A stretch of DNA of 64,000 nucleotides from Pseudooceanicola marinus (GCF_020177265.1 NZ_JAIVMC010000001.1:682001-746000); one strand, 5' to 3'. Positions 26,113 to 34,845 are shown, counted from the stretch's first letter. Numbers and translations: made by a program. The notes: a model not told the origin generated them from the letters alone.

Positions 26113-26735
26113 GTGACCCCTTCCCGTTTCTTCTCTCGCGCGTAGTGGCTCCACAGGAGCCTGGCGGCAACTCCGCGCCAGGGTGCCCAGGGGGCGGCCC
26201 GCGCGCGCAACGCGGCCTCGCTCGGCCGCTCGGACAATCCGTAGAGGAGGCGCGTGGCCTCCTGCAAGGCCAGATCGCCCGCCGGGATCAGATCGGCACG
26301 GCCAAGCGCCGTGGTGCCGTAGATCTCTGCCGTCCAGCGGCCGATGCCCGGCAGGGCCACCAGCCGGTCAATCAGCGCCAGATCGTCCAGCGCGGCCAGC
26401 CCGTCGAAGTCGATGCCCGCGCCCGCCAGGGCCAGGGCATAGCGGATCTTCGGCCGCGACAGCCCGCAGGCGCGCAGCCCCTCCTCGCCCGCGGCCAGGA
26501 TCGGGGCCGGCTCGGTCAGCCCGGCCGCCTCCAGCCGTGCCCAGATCGCGGCGGCCGAGGCGGTCGAGACCTGCTGCCCGACGATCGCCAGCAAGAGCGT
26601 GGCAAAGCCCGGCGGCCTGCGTCTCATGGGCGGCAACGGGCCGCTGGCGGCGACCTGCGCCAGCCCCTCGTCACGGGCCGCCAGCCAGTCCACGCCCCGC
26701 GCCAGCACTTCTTCGCTTTCCAGGATCTCGGCCAT
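26109..26735 (-). CDS. DNA-3-methyladenine glycosylase II (AlkA-type, HhH-GPD)
   Basis: A 208-residue base-excision repair enzyme. The HhH motif LVALPGIGRWTAEIYGTTAL (about 132-151) and the catalytic Asp in LIPAGDLALQ (about 157-166) are intact. LLLAIVGQQVSTASAAAIWARL (about 48-69) is the usual family block. It lacks the N-terminal AlkA domain, as in the short alphaproteobacterial and archaeal type forms. It removes alkylated purines such as 3-methyladenine. The ATG at 26735 is selected; the open frame further upstream runs through a dispersed repeat and the antisense of cobA. Confidence 0.92.
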   Translation of the reverse strand: MAEILESEEVLARGVDWLAARDEGLAQVAASGPLPPMRRRPPGFATLLLAIVGQQVSTASAAAIWARLEAAGLTEPAPILAAGEEGLRACGLSRPKIRYALALAGAGIDFDGLAALDDLALIDRLVALPGIGRWTAEIYGTTALGRADLIPAGDLALQEATRLLYGLSERPSEAALRARAAPWAPWRGVAARLLWSHYAREKKREGVT

Positions 26736-26783
26736 GTCACCCCCGTTCGCGGCACAGCATAGGGTCCACCGGGCGAAGGGAAA

Positions 26784-26845
26784 GGGGGCTCTGCCCCCGC
26801 CGCCCTGCGGGCGACTCCCCCGGGATCTTCCCCGCAAAGAGAAGA
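26784..26845 (+). repeat. Dispersed intergenic repeat, copy B
   Basis: GGGGGC-TCT-GCCCCC hairpin, a second small hairpin CGCCCTGCGGGCG, then CTCCCCCGGGATCTTCC and a GCAAAGAGAAGA tail. Same layout and direction as the copies at 8442 and 40630. It occupies the middle of the 320-bp gap between the glycosylase gene and cobA; apart from it I see only GC-rich sequence without a gene. Confidence 0.7.
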
Positions 26846-27056
26846 CGGGAACGCGGCGCAATGCCCCGGCAGCGCGCCCGGCGCCCTGCCTGGCGCCGCG
26901 ATGGCGGCCTGTGGCGGGGGAGGAGCGCGGAACGATATTTGGGTCTGCGGGCGCGCCATGGAACGCCGGTTCGGGGGGCCAAGGGGCGCGCGCGACGGGG
27001 TTCTTATTGCCGCATGCCCCTAGGCCGGTGCCGGGGCGCGCGCGTATATTGGGCGC

Positions 27057-27899
27057 ATGAAAGACATCGCGCTCCCCCCCTCGAACTGGCCTGACATGGA
27101 ACCCGGATGGGTCTGGCTCTGCGGCGCCGGCCCCGGTGATCCCGGGCTGCTGACCCTGCATGCGCTGAACGCGCTGCGCCAGGCCGACGTGGTGGTCTAT
27201 GACGCGCTGGTCAGCCCCGAGATCCTCGACTGGGCGATGAACGCCGAGCTGGTCTATGCCGGCAAGCGCGGCGGCAAGCCCTCGGCCAAGCAGCAGGACA
27301 TCTCGCTGAAGCTGGTAGAACTGGCCAAGGCCGGCAAGCGGGTGTTGCGGCTGAAGGGGGGCGATCCCTTCGTCTTCGGGCGCGGCGGGGAAGAGGCGCA
27401 GACGCTGCTGGCCCATGGGGTCAACTTCCGCATCGTGCCGGGCATCAGCGCCGGCATCGGCGGGCTGGCCTATGCGGGCATTCCCGTCACGCACCGCGAC
27501 GTGAACCAGTCGGTGACCTTCGTCACCGGCCATGACCACACCGGCCAGGCGCCCGGCTCGCTGAACTGGCGGGCGCTGGCGGAAGGCGCGCAGGTGCTGG
27601 TGATCTACATGGGCATGAAGCACGCCCGCCATATCGCCAATGAGCTGATGGCCGCGGGCCGCCCGGGTGATGAGCCGGCCGCCGTGGTCTGCAACGCCAC
27701 CACGCCGGACCAGCAGGTGCTGGAAACGACCCTTGAGAACCTGGCCGACGACATCGAGGCGTCGGACCTGCAGCCGCCGGCGATCCTGTGCATCGGTCAC
27801 AACGTGAAGATGCGCGAGGCGCTGGACTGGCAGGCGCTGGCCGAGGGCGCCGCGCCGCGCTCGCTGGACCCGCTGGGCGTCAAGACCCAAGGCGCCTGA
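27057..27899 (+). CDS. cobA: Uroporphyrinogen-III C-methyltransferase (SUMT)
   Basis: A 280-residue AdoMet-dependent enzyme that methylates uroporphyrinogen III at C-2 and C-7 to precorrin-2, the branch point to siroheme and cobalamin. Signatures are WLCGAGPGDPGLLTLHAL (about 20-37), VVYDALVS (about 46-53), RLKGGDPFVFGRGGEEA (about 98-114) and GIPVTHRDVNQSVTFVTGHD (about 140-159). It is a stand-alone form without the CysG siroheme synthase part. No cobalamin or nitrite/sulfite reductase genes are adjacent and no riboswitch was recognised upstream. Confidence 0.95.
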   Translation: MKDIALPPSNWPDMEPGWVWLCGAGPGDPGLLTLHALNALRQADVVVYDALVSPEILDWAMNAELVYAGKRGGKPSAKQQDISLKLVELAKAGKRVLRLKGGDPFVFGRGGEEAQTLLAHGVNFRIVPGISAGIGGLAYAGIPVTHRDVNQSVTFVTGHDHTGQAPGSLNWRALAEGAQVLVIYMGMKHARHIANELMAAGRPGDEPAAVVCNATTPDQQVLETTLENLADDIEASDLQPPAILCIGHNVKMREALDWQALAEGAAPRSLDPLGVKTQGA

Positions 27900-28062
27900 C
27901 CCGGATCCGCACCGGCGGTGCCCTTCGGCCCGTCAGGGTGCGAGCGTAGACGGCGGAGCACGATAGCGGCCGCGCGCCGCGCACAATCATCCACACGATC
28001 CCGCATGGCCCGCGTCATGCTGGCACTTGCCGCACGCGCGAAGCCGGGCTACGGCTTCGTCC

Positions 28063-29301
28063 ATGACCGAGACGACATACTCCCCCGATACCGATGCCCG
28101 CGCCCGCCGCAACGTGGTGGTGCTGGTGGCGGCCCAGGCCATCCTGGGCGCGCAGATGCCGATGATCTTCACCATCGGGGGGCTGGCCGGGCAGAGCCTG
28201 GCGCCCAACCCCTGCCTGGCGACCATGCCGATCTCGATGATCGTGCTGGGGTCCATGCTCTCGGCCACGCCGATGTCGGCGCTGATGCAGAAACGCGGGC
28301 GCCGCTTCGGCTTCTCGGTCGGCACCGTCATCGGCGCCCTGGGCGCGCTGGTCGCAGCCTTCGGATTGTTCCAACAGAGCTTCGTCATCTTCCTGCTGGG
28401 CTCGCTGCTGACCGGCACCTACATGTCGACGCAGGGCTTCTTCCGCTTCGCCGCCTCCGACACCGCCAGCCCGGAGTTTCAGCCCAAGGCGATCTCCTAC
28501 GTGATGGCGGGCGGGCTGCTGGCGGCGCTGATCGGGCCACAGCTGGGTAAGCTGACCAATGACGCGCTGATCGTGCCCTTCATGGGCACCTACCTTCTGG
28601 TGATGGGGCTGAACCTGCTGGGCCCGGTCCTCTTCAGCTTCCTCGACATTCCGCGCCCCGAGGCGCATCCCCCCGGCACCGCCGCCCCTGCCCCGGGTCG
28701 CAGCCGGTGGGAGCTGATCACCACGCCGCGCATCCTGGTGGCTGTGATCTGCGCCATGGTCTCCTACGCGCTGATGAACCTGGTGATGACCTCCACCCCG
28801 CTGGCCGTCGTCGGCTGCGGATTTGAGACCACTAATGCCGCCGACGTGGTCAGCGCCCACGTGCTGGCCATGTATGTGCCCAGCTTCTTCACCGGCCACG
28901 TGATCGCCCGCTTCGGGGTGGAAAAGGTCGTGGGCGCGGGGCTGGTGATCCTGGCCGCCGCAGGGGCCGTCGCCCTTCAGGGCGTGCAGCTGGAGAACTT
29001 CTTCGGCGCGCTGATCCTGCTGGGCATCGGCTGGAACTTCGGTTTCATCGGGGCAACGACGATGCTGGCACAAAGCCACACGAAGGAAGAGCGCGGCCGC
29101 ATGCAGGGCCTCAACGACCTGATCGTCTTCGGCGGCGTGACCGCGGCCTCCTTTGCCTCGGGCGGGCTGATGAACTGCTCCGGTGCCTCGGCCCAGGCCG
29201 GTTGGAGCGCGGTCAACCTGGCCATGGCACCACTTCTGGCGCTTGCCGGTGGCGCGCTGATCTGGCTGGTGCTACGACCGAAGGATGAAGCGGAGGCCTG
29301 A
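28063..29301 (+). CDS. MFS transporter
   Basis: A 412-residue inner-membrane transporter with about 12 hydrophobic segments. The loop after helix 2 has the MFS motif form MSALMQKRGRRFGF (about 73-86). The N-terminal 20 residues are hydrophilic. Sequence resembles proteobacterial MFS_1 members often annotated as drug/metabolite exporters, but there is no substrate evidence. ATG at 28063 gives a normal topology; an upstream ATG at 28027 is in frame. CutA follows after 44 bp in the same direction. Confidence 0.87.
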   Translation: MTETTYSPDTDARARRNVVVLVAAQAILGAQMPMIFTIGGLAGQSLAPNPCLATMPISMIVLGSMLSATPMSALMQKRGRRFGFSVGTVIGALGALVAAFGLFQQSFVIFLLGSLLTGTYMSTQGFFRFAASDTASPEFQPKAISYVMAGGLLAALIGPQLGKLTNDALIVPFMGTYLLVMGLNLLGPVLFSFLDIPRPEAHPPGTAAPAPGRSRWELITTPRILVAVICAMVSYALMNLVMTSTPLAVVGCGFETTNAADVVSAHVLAMYVPSFFTGHVIARFGVEKVVGAGLVILAAAGAVALQGVQLENFFGALILLGIGWNFGFIGATTMLAQSHTKEERGRMQGLNDLIVFGGVTAASFASGGLMNCSGASAQAGWSAVNLAMAPLLALAGGALIWLVLRPKDEAEA

Positions 29302-29345
29302 GCGCCCCGCCCGAGCCCGAACCCGAGCCCTGCGAGGAGGACCGG

Positions 29346-29660
29346 ATGATCTTAGAGGTTGAAACACTCTGTCCCGCCCGCGGCGTGGCCGACCGGATCG
29401 CCGCGCATCTGCTGGAGGCGCGGCTGATCGCCTGCGCCAACCGCTCGCGCACCGTGGTCAGCCTCTATCGCTGGGAAGGCGAGGTCCGCGCGGAGGAGGA
29501 ATATTCCCTGCGCGTGAAGACCCGGATCGAGCTTGCGGATGCGGTCGAGGCGGCGATCGTGGAGTTGCATCCCTACGAGCTGCCCGCGGTGCTGCGCCAT
29601 GAGGTGCAGGCCAATGCGGGCTACGAGGCCTGGGTCCTCGCGGAGACGCGCGAGGCCTGA
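29346..29660 (+). CDS. cutA: CutA-family divalent cation tolerance protein
   Basis: A 104-residue trimeric ferredoxin-fold protein of the CutA1 family. Conserved pieces are LEARLIACANRSRTVVSLYRWEGEV (about 24-48), EEEYSLRVKTR (about 50-60) and the HPYELPAVLRHEV segment (about 75-87). The start ATG at 29346 follows a strong GAGGAGG ribosome site. The family was linked to copper tolerance in E. coli, but its true function is unsettled. Confidence 0.92.
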   Translation: MILEVETLCPARGVADRIAAHLLEARLIACANRSRTVVSLYRWEGEVRAEEEYSLRVKTRIELADAVEAAIVELHPYELPAVLRHEVQANAGYEAWVLAETREA

Positions 29661-29682
29661 CGGCCCCCTGTCCCGCGCGGGA

Positions 29683-30480
29683 TCACCAGCGCCCGAGGCT
29701 GGCCCGCAGCAGGCCCAGCCGGGCCGCCAGCGGCGCTGGATCGAGCGCCGCATGTTTCACCCGCGCCGGTTCCTTGCGTGCCAGTTTCAGCACCATCGCC
29801 GCCTCGGGCGCGAGGGACAAGAGCGGCGCCGCCGCCTTGCCGACCGCCCCCCGCTGCGCCCGCGCGGCGGCCAGTCGCGTCAGGGCCTCGTCCGCCAGAT
29901 CCCGCACCGTGCTTTCGCGCCCGTCAGGCAGCGGCATCCGCTGTGCATTCTCCAGCTCGGGGATGGCGCGGAACCAGGCGGCCAGGCCCAGGGCAAAGCC
30001 CGCGTCGGCGGCCACGGCTTCGGGCAGGTCACCGCCCAGCATGCCGGCCCCGGCGCGCAGCAGACCGGCAGAGGTCGCATCCAGGTAGCGGCGGAAATGG
30101 GCGTCATCCTCGAAGGGTTCCTTCCAGATGTCCCAGCGACGCGCCTCGATCAGCCCATCCAGCACCCCGGCTCCCTCCGGCGTCAGGTAATGCGACAGGG
30201 GCGTCACCACCTCGTGCCGCCGAATGCCCTCGCCCTTGCCGATCTCCTCCAGCGCGTCGCGCCACCATTGCAGGCGCATCTCGGCGATCATCGGCTCCTG
30301 CGTGACCCAGGGGGCGCGGCTGACCTCGATGTTGAAGGCATAGAGCGCGAAAAGCGCCGGGCGGGCCGACACCGGCGCGGCCATGGTGGCGCGGAAGCGG
30401 GGCACGTCACCGCGTTCCACCAGTTCGGCACAGGCGGTCAGGTCGTCGGACCAAGGGGCGGCGGGGGAGGAAGAGGTCAC
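29683..30480 (-). CDS. Squalene/phytoene synthase-fold protein (NDUFAF6-like)
   Basis: A 265-residue protein of the trans-isoprenyl diphosphate synthase fold. LFALYAFNIEVSRAPWVTQEPMIAEMRLQWWRDALEEI corresponds to the first Asp-rich helix region, but the DxxxD metal-binding pattern of true phytoene synthases is not preserved (Glu and Asn occupy the positions) and no second DxxxD is evident. It best matches the NDUFAF6-like branch, assembly factors for respiratory complex I, rather than a carotenoid enzyme. The GTG at 30480 with GGAG upstream is preferred; ATG at 30531 is in frame. No carotenoid genes are adjacent. Confidence 0.78.
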   Translation of the reverse strand: MTSSSPAAPWSDDLTACAELVERGDVPRFRATMAAPVSARPALFALYAFNIEVSRAPWVTQEPMIAEMRLQWWRDALEEIGKGEGIRRHEVVTPLSHYLTPEGAGVLDGLIEARRWDIWKEPFEDDAHFRRYLDATSAGLLRAGAGMLGGDLPEAVAADAGFALGLAAWFRAIPELENAQRMPLPDGRESTVRDLADEALTRLAAARAQRGAVGKAAAPLLSLAPEAAMVLKLARKEPARVKHAALDPAPLAARLGLLRASLGRW

Positions 30481-30604
30481 GGGCGGTCTCCGGTCAGGCG
30501 GGCGGCGGCGCAGGGGAGTCGGGGCGCGCACGCCGCGTTGCGGCGGGAGGTATCAGAGCGGCAGGCGGCTGCCCAGCCCCCTGCCCTCTCGTCCCCCAAA
30601 CGGA

Positions 30605-32233
30605 TCACTCCCCGGCCCGCGCCTGGGCGGGCGGCGCCTGCATCAACCGCCAGGTGACGGCATCCACCAGAGCCTCGAAACTGGCATCGACTATGTTGGC
30701 CGACACGCCCACGGTGGACCAGCGGCGGCCCTCACCATCCTCGCTGTCGATGATGACGCGGGTGACGGCCTCGGTGCCGCCTTGCGTGATACGCACCTTA
30801 AAATCGACCAGCCGCATGTCGTCGATCTGGCACTGGTACTTGCCCAGATCCTTGGCCAGCGCCTTCCACAGGGCGTTCACGGGGCCGCGGTCATTGCCGT
30901 CCTCGTCCAGGCTTTCCGACACCGACAGGATCTTCTGCCCGTCGACGATGGTGGCGACCACGGCCTCCGACACGGTCACGCTTTCGCCGCGCGCGTTGCG
31001 GCGCCGTTCTATGCTGACGCGGTAGCGGTCGACCTCGAAGAAAGCGGGCAGCTGACCCAGCACGTGGCGCGCCAGCAGTTCGAAACTGGCCTGAGCGCTG
31101 TCGTAGGTATAGCCGCGATCCTCCCGCGCCTTCACCTCGGAGAGCATCTCCGGCAACGCCGGGTTACCCTTTTCCACGGTGATCCCCGTCTCCTCCAGCC
31201 GGCGGCGCAGGTTCGACTGCCCGGCCTGGTTGGACATGGGGATGATGCGTTCGTTGCCGATCACCGAAGGATCCACGTGTTCGTAGGTCGAGGGGTCCTT
31301 CAGGATCGCGCTGGCATGCAGGCCAGCCTTGTGGGCGAAGGCGGAGGCCCCGACGAAGGGCGCCTGTTTCACCGGCACGCGGTTCAGGATGTCATCCAGC
31401 TGGCGCGAGATCGGCGTCAGGTTCACCAGCGCCTCGCGCTTCACCTGCGTCTCGTAGGTCGACGCATAGGGCTCCTTCAGCAGCAGCGTCGGGATCAGCG
31501 TTACCAGGTTGGCATTGCCGCAGCGTTCGCCAAGGCCGTTCAGCGTGCCCTGGATCTGGCGCACGCCCGCATCGACGGCGGCCAGGCTGCCCGCCACCGC
31601 ATTGGCGGTGTCGTTGTGGGTGTGGATGCCCAGCCGGTCGCCCGGCGCACCGGAGGCGATGACGTCGCGCACGATGTCCCCGATCTCCACCGGCAGGGTG
31701 CCGCCGTTGGTATCGCACAGCACCACCCAGCGAGCGCCGGCGTTCAGCGCCGCATGGACACATTCCAGCGCATACTCCCGGTTGGCCTTCCAGCCGTCGA
31801 AGAAGTGTTCGGCGTCGAACAGCGCCTCGCGCCCCTCGGCCACCATGTGCCCGACGGAGCGGGAGATGTTGTCGAGGTTCTCCTCCAGCGTGATGCCGAG
31901 CGCGGTGGAGACGTGGAAATCATGGGTCTTGCCCACCAGGCAGACGGCGGGCGTGCGGGCGTTCATCACGGCGGCCAGCACGTCGTCGTTTTCCGCCGAG
32001 ACGCCCGCGCGCTTGGTCATGCCGAAGGCGGTCATGGTGGCGCGGGTTTCGGGTGCGGCCTCGAAGAAGGCGCTGTCAGTCGGGTTGGCCCCGGGCCAGC
32101 CGCCCTCGATGTAGTCGACCCCCAGCTCGTCCAGCATTTCCGCGATGCGGATCTTCTCGGGGGTGGAGAACTGCACCCCTTGGGTCTGCTGCCCGTCGCG
32201 CAGGGTCGTGTCGTAGAGATAGAGACGTTCCAT
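30605..32233 (-). CDS. cimA: (R)-citramalate synthase
   Basis: A 542-residue DRE-TIM metallolyase that condenses pyruvate and acetyl-CoA to citramalate, the threonine-independent entry to isoleucine. The N-terminal LYDTTLRDGQQTQGVQFS (about 6-23) carries the Arg-Asp-Gln active-site motif, LGIHTHNDTANAVA (about 199-212) and LNGLGERCGNANL (about 231-243) are the metal and glycine-rich loops, and the last 130 residues form the regulatory LeuA allosteric domain. Length and the GWPGANPTDSAFFE block (about 45-58) mark it as CimA rather than LeuA or homocitrate synthase. No other branched-chain genes adjoin it. Confidence 0.94.
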   Translation of the reverse strand: MERLYLYDTTLRDGQQTQGVQFSTPEKIRIAEMLDELGVDYIEGGWPGANPTDSAFFEAAPETRATMTAFGMTKRAGVSAENDDVLAAVMNARTPAVCLVGKTHDFHVSTALGITLEENLDNISRSVGHMVAEGREALFDAEHFFDGWKANREYALECVHAALNAGARWVVLCDTNGGTLPVEIGDIVRDVIASGAPGDRLGIHTHNDTANAVAGSLAAVDAGVRQIQGTLNGLGERCGNANLVTLIPTLLLKEPYASTYETQVKREALVNLTPISRQLDDILNRVPVKQAPFVGASAFAHKAGLHASAILKDPSTYEHVDPSVIGNERIIPMSNQAGQSNLRRRLEETGITVEKGNPALPEMLSEVKAREDRGYTYDSAQASFELLARHVLGQLPAFFEVDRYRVSIERRRNARGESVTVSEAVVATIVDGQKILSVSESLDEDGNDRGPVNALWKALAKDLGKYQCQIDDMRLVDFKVRITQGGTEAVTRVIIDSEDGEGRRWSTVGVSANIVDASFEALVDAVTWRLMQAPPAQARAGE

Positions 32234-32380
32234 CAGAGCCCTCCTCCGGCCCGTTGGCGAGCGAAGCTCGGGTGTCTTTGAGTGGTGAGGTCAGGTTTCG
32301 AGGACCCAACCGAGGCGCGCAGCGGCTCGGGCCGCGCCCGGCCGCCCCCCCGGGTGGTTTGCCCTGCATCCATTGGAACG

Positions 32381-32467
32381 CCCGTGATGCCTGCATCACG
32401 GGCAGCGCCCGACCCGCCGCCCCCCAGGGCGGGCGCTACACGCCCCCCCTCGGGCCGGGCGCTGCCC
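32381..32467. repeat. Structured intergenic element with nested hairpins
   Basis: Between cysS and cimA lie a perfect hairpin CCCGTGATGC-CT-GCATCACGGG (32381-32402) and an overlapping longer inverted repeat GGGCAGCGCCCG (32400-32411) with CGGGCGCTGCCC (32456-32467), whose interior can fold again through GCGCCCG and CGGGCGC. There is no T-run. It could be the cysS transcript end or a REP-like mobile repeat; the gap (32234-32486) holds no gene. Confidence 0.6.
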
Positions 32468-32486
32468 TCTGTTGAGCAGGGCCACA

Positions 32487-33854
32487 TCACAGCAAACCTT
32501 CCAGCTTGGCCGCGTCGAAATCGGCGCCGGGCAGAAGCTCCACCCCAGCCTTTGACATGCGCACCTCGACCCCGGCGGCAATCAGCGCCTGTTTCATCGC
32601 GTCGACCTTGGAGAAATCCTTGGTCTGCAAGGCCTCTTCGCGGGTCGCGGCCAGTGCCTCAGCGTAGGTCGAAAGGTCCGCCTGCGGCGCCTCGGCCCAG
32701 CTTCCCAGCTCCTCCGTCAGCAGCCCGAGGAACTGCGCCGAGGCCTTCAGCTCCGCCGCATCGCCTGCGCCTGCCAGCTTGTGCAGCTCGGCCACGGCGC
32801 CGGCGGTGTTCAGGTCGTCGGCCAGCGCCGCCACGACGGCCTCCGAAACCTCGCCCGCCTCGACGCCCGCGACCAGACCACGCCACTTGCGCAACGTGGC
32901 CTCCGCCTCGGCGCGCTTCTTCTCGGTCCAGTCCATCGGCTTGCCGTAGTGCGTCCCGAGGAACACCATCCGGATCACCTCTCCCGGCACGCCCTGATCC
33001 AGCAGATCCCGCACGGTAAAGAAGTTGCCCAGCGACTTGGACATCTTCTTGCCCTCGACCTGCAGCATCTCGTTGTGCAGCCAGTAGTTGGCGAACTTCC
33101 CCTTCGGATGGGCGCAGCAGCTCTGGGCGATCTCGTTTTCGTGGTGCGGGAACTGCAGGTCGATGCCGCCGCCGTGGATGTCGAAACTGTCGCCCAGAAG
33201 CTCATAGCTCATGGCGGAGCATTCGATGTGCCAACCCGGACGCCCCCGGCCCCAGGGGCTGGCCCAGCCCGGCGTACCCTCGTCCGAGGGTTTCCACAGC
33301 ACGAAATCCATCGGATCGCGCTTGTAGGGCGCGACCTCGACCCGGGCGCCGGCGATCATGTCCTCGACCGAGCGGCCCGACAGCCCACCGTAGGCCTTGT
33401 AGCTGTCGACGGAGAAGAGCACGTGGCCCTCGGCGGCATAGGCGTGGCCCTGGGCGATCAGCATCTCGATCATGGCGATCATCTGGCCGATGTATTCGGT
33501 CGCGCGCGGCTCATGGGTGGGGCGCAGGGTGCCGAGGGCGTCCATGTCCTCGTGATACCAGGCGATGGTCTCATCCGTGATATCGCGGATCTTGCGGCCC
33601 GTGGTCTCGGCCTTGGCGTTGATCTTGTCGTCGACGTCGGTGAAGTTGCGCACATAGGTCACATGCTCGGGCCCGTAAACATGGCGCAGCAGGCGATAGA
33701 GCGCGTCGAAGACCACCACGGGACGGGCGTTGCCCAGGTGGGCGCGGTCATAGACCGTGGGACCACAGACATACATCCGGACGTCGGCCGCGTCGATCGG
33801 CTCGAACGGCTCCTTCTTGCGCGTCTTCGAATTGTGCAGCCTGATCTCGACCAT
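32487..33854 (-). CDS. cysS: Cysteinyl-tRNA synthetase
   Basis: A 455-residue class I aminoacyl-tRNA synthetase. The HIGH-like motif is in [16 protein letters not shown] (about 30-45), zinc ligands are Cys30, the Cys in GWHIECSAM (about 214) and the His pair in LQFPHHENE (about 238-246), and [10 protein letters not shown] (about 271-280) is the KMSKS loop. The ATG at 33854 has GAGGAG five bases upstream. That ribosome site can pair with CGCTTCCTCG at 33927-33936, and a 15-codon frame with two Cys codons lies further upstream, so expression may be sensed through Cys-tRNA supply. Followed by cimA on the same strand. Confidence 0.97.
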   Translation of the reverse strand: MVEIRLHNSKTRKKEPFEPIDAADVRMYVCGPTVYDRAHLGNARPVVVFDALYRLLRHVYGPEHVTYVRNFTDVDDKINAKAETTGRKIRDITDETIAWYHEDMDALGTLRPTHEPRATEYIGQMIAMIEMLIAQGHAYAAEGHVLFSVDSYKAYGGLSGRSVEDMIAGARVEVAPYKRDPMDFVLWKPSDEGTPGWASPWGRGRPGWHIECSAMSYELLGDSFDIHGGGIDLQFPHHENEIAQSCCAHPKGKFANYWLHNEMLQVEGKKMSKSLGNFFTVRDLLDQGVPGEVIRMVFLGTHYGKPMDWTEKKRAEAEATLRKWRGLVAGVEAGEVSEAVVAALADDLNTAGAVAELHKLAGAGDAAELKASAQFLGLLTEELGSWAEAPQADLSTYAEALAATREEALQTKDFSKVDAMKQALIAAGVEVRMSKAGVELLPGADFDAAKLEGLL

Positions 33855-33858
33855 GTCT

Positions 33859-33936
33859 CGCTCCTCGACGGTCCCGTGACGGGGTTTGCCCGCGGGCGGC
33901 TTATCAGGATGTTCCGGATCAGGAAACGAGGAAGCG
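33859..33936 (-). promoter_or_regulatory. Candidate translational attenuator of cysS
   Basis: In the RNA, CGCUUCCUCG (33936-33927) can pair with CGAGGAGCG (33867-33859), nine base pairs with one bulged U, burying the GAGGAG ribosome site of cysS. The pairing partner begins 17 bases after the stop codon of the upstream peptide frame at 33953. A CCCG-TCA-CGGG hairpin and a CGCGGGC/GCCCGCG stem lie in the loop. This is the layout expected for ribosome-stalling control. Confidence 0.5.
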
Positions 33937-33952
33937 GCCCGCGAGAGAATTC

Positions 33953-34000
33953 TCAGCAGGGAATGATGCAGCCGGTAATGATGGCGATCATGTGCTTCAT
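33953..34000 (-). CDS. Putative 15-residue leader peptide of cysS
   Basis: The frame encodes [15 protein letters not shown] followed by TGA. Two of the last five codons are TGC (Cys) and the final sense codon before the stop is Cys. AAGGA lies 8 bases upstream of the ATG, better than chance placement. It starts 59 bp beyond the stop of the phosphoesterase gene and ends 98 bp before cysS. I infer a regulatory leader whose translation stalls when Cys-tRNA is scarce; the product itself probably has no function. It is too short to be supported by coding statistics. Confidence 0.5.
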   Translation of the reverse strand: MKHMIAIITGCIIPC

Positions 34001-34059
34001 GCGCCGATCCTTAGCCTGTCGGGCCGGGCCTGCCAAGGGGGATGATGCACCCCGCGCGG

Positions 34060-34845
34060 TCAGAGATGCCCCAGGGTGACGGCGCGGGCCCAGTCCTCGC
34101 GCCCCTCGGCGCGGGCACGGGCGGCCATGGCAGTGCTGTCGTAGGGGACATGGCGATGGCTGACCTGCCACCCTTCAGCCCGGCGTTCGACCAGGGCATA
34201 GCTGGCCAGCGGGTGCCCGGCGGCCACCACATGGGGCACGGGCGCCGTGTCGTTGTAGGCCGGGCAGCCGACCGAGCCGGGGTTCAGGAGCATCTGGCCC
34301 GTGGACAATGCCCAAAGACCGGGCAGATGGGTATGGGCGCAGATCAGCAGGGGCGCGGTGGTGCCGCGGGCCTCCTCGGCCATGTCCTGCGGCGCGCGCA
34401 GCTGCACCTGACCGTCGTCATCCACCCCATGGGTCCAGTAGCGGTCATCGGCGCGGGGCGTGGCGTGCCAGGCCTGCACGTCACCGAAATCCAGCCCCTC
34501 GGGCAGCCCGGCCAGCCAGCGGAAGGCGGCGGCGTCGAGCGCCGCATGGGCGACCCGGTCCGACGGCCCCAGGGCGGAAGCTGGCCCTTCCAGAAGGTAA
34601 CGATCATGGTTGCCACGCAGGGCGTGACAGTCCAGCGGCAGCAGCAGCTCGGCCGTGCCGGCCGCATCCAGCGGGCCGGAGAAATGGTCGCCCAGCACCA
34701 GCAGCGCCGCCGAGGCCGGCAGCACCAGCCGCAGATCCGCCAGCACCGCGCGCAGGGCGTCGCTGTTGCCGTGCACATCGGCCAGCACCGCGAAGCGGTC
34801 GGGCAGCGCGGGGCGGGGTTCCAGGGAAAGAAGCGGGCCGGTCAT
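34060..34845 (-). CDS. Calcineurin-like metallophosphoesterase (YfcE/MJ0936 type)
   Basis: A 261-residue metal-dependent phosphoesterase. Metal motifs are all present in order: FAVLADVHGNSDALRAVL (DxH, about 18-35), LVLGDHFSGP (GD, about 47-56), ALRGNHDRYLL (GNHD, about 73-83), LLICAHTHLPGLW (GHTH-like AHTH, about 167-179) and LLNPGSVGCP (about 188-197). Likely a cytoplasmic phosphodiesterase or phosphatase of unknown substrate. ATG 34845 gives the family length. It is upstream of the cysS leader in the same direction. Confidence 0.92.
   Translation of the reverse strand: MTGPLLSLEPRPALPDRFAVLADVHGNSDALRAVLADLRLVLPASAALLVLGDHFSGPLDAAGTAELLLPLDCHALRGNHDRYLLEGPASALGPSDRVAHAALDAAAFRWLAGLPEGLDFGDVQAWHATPRADDRYWTHGVDDDGQVQLRAPQDMAEEARGTTAPLLICAHTHLPGLWALSTGQMLLNPGSVGCPAYNDTAPVPHVVAAGHPLASYALVERRAEGWQVSHRHVPYDSTAMAARARAEGREDWARAVTLGHL

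Noticed and set aside
29683-30480. Phytoene synthase (carotenoid synthesis)
   Set aside because: Asp-rich motifs are not preserved and no carotenoid genes are adjacent.
30383-32281. A 632-codon + strand frame opposite cimA
   Set aside because: Same pattern of antisense noise; cimA on the other strand has all catalytic motifs.
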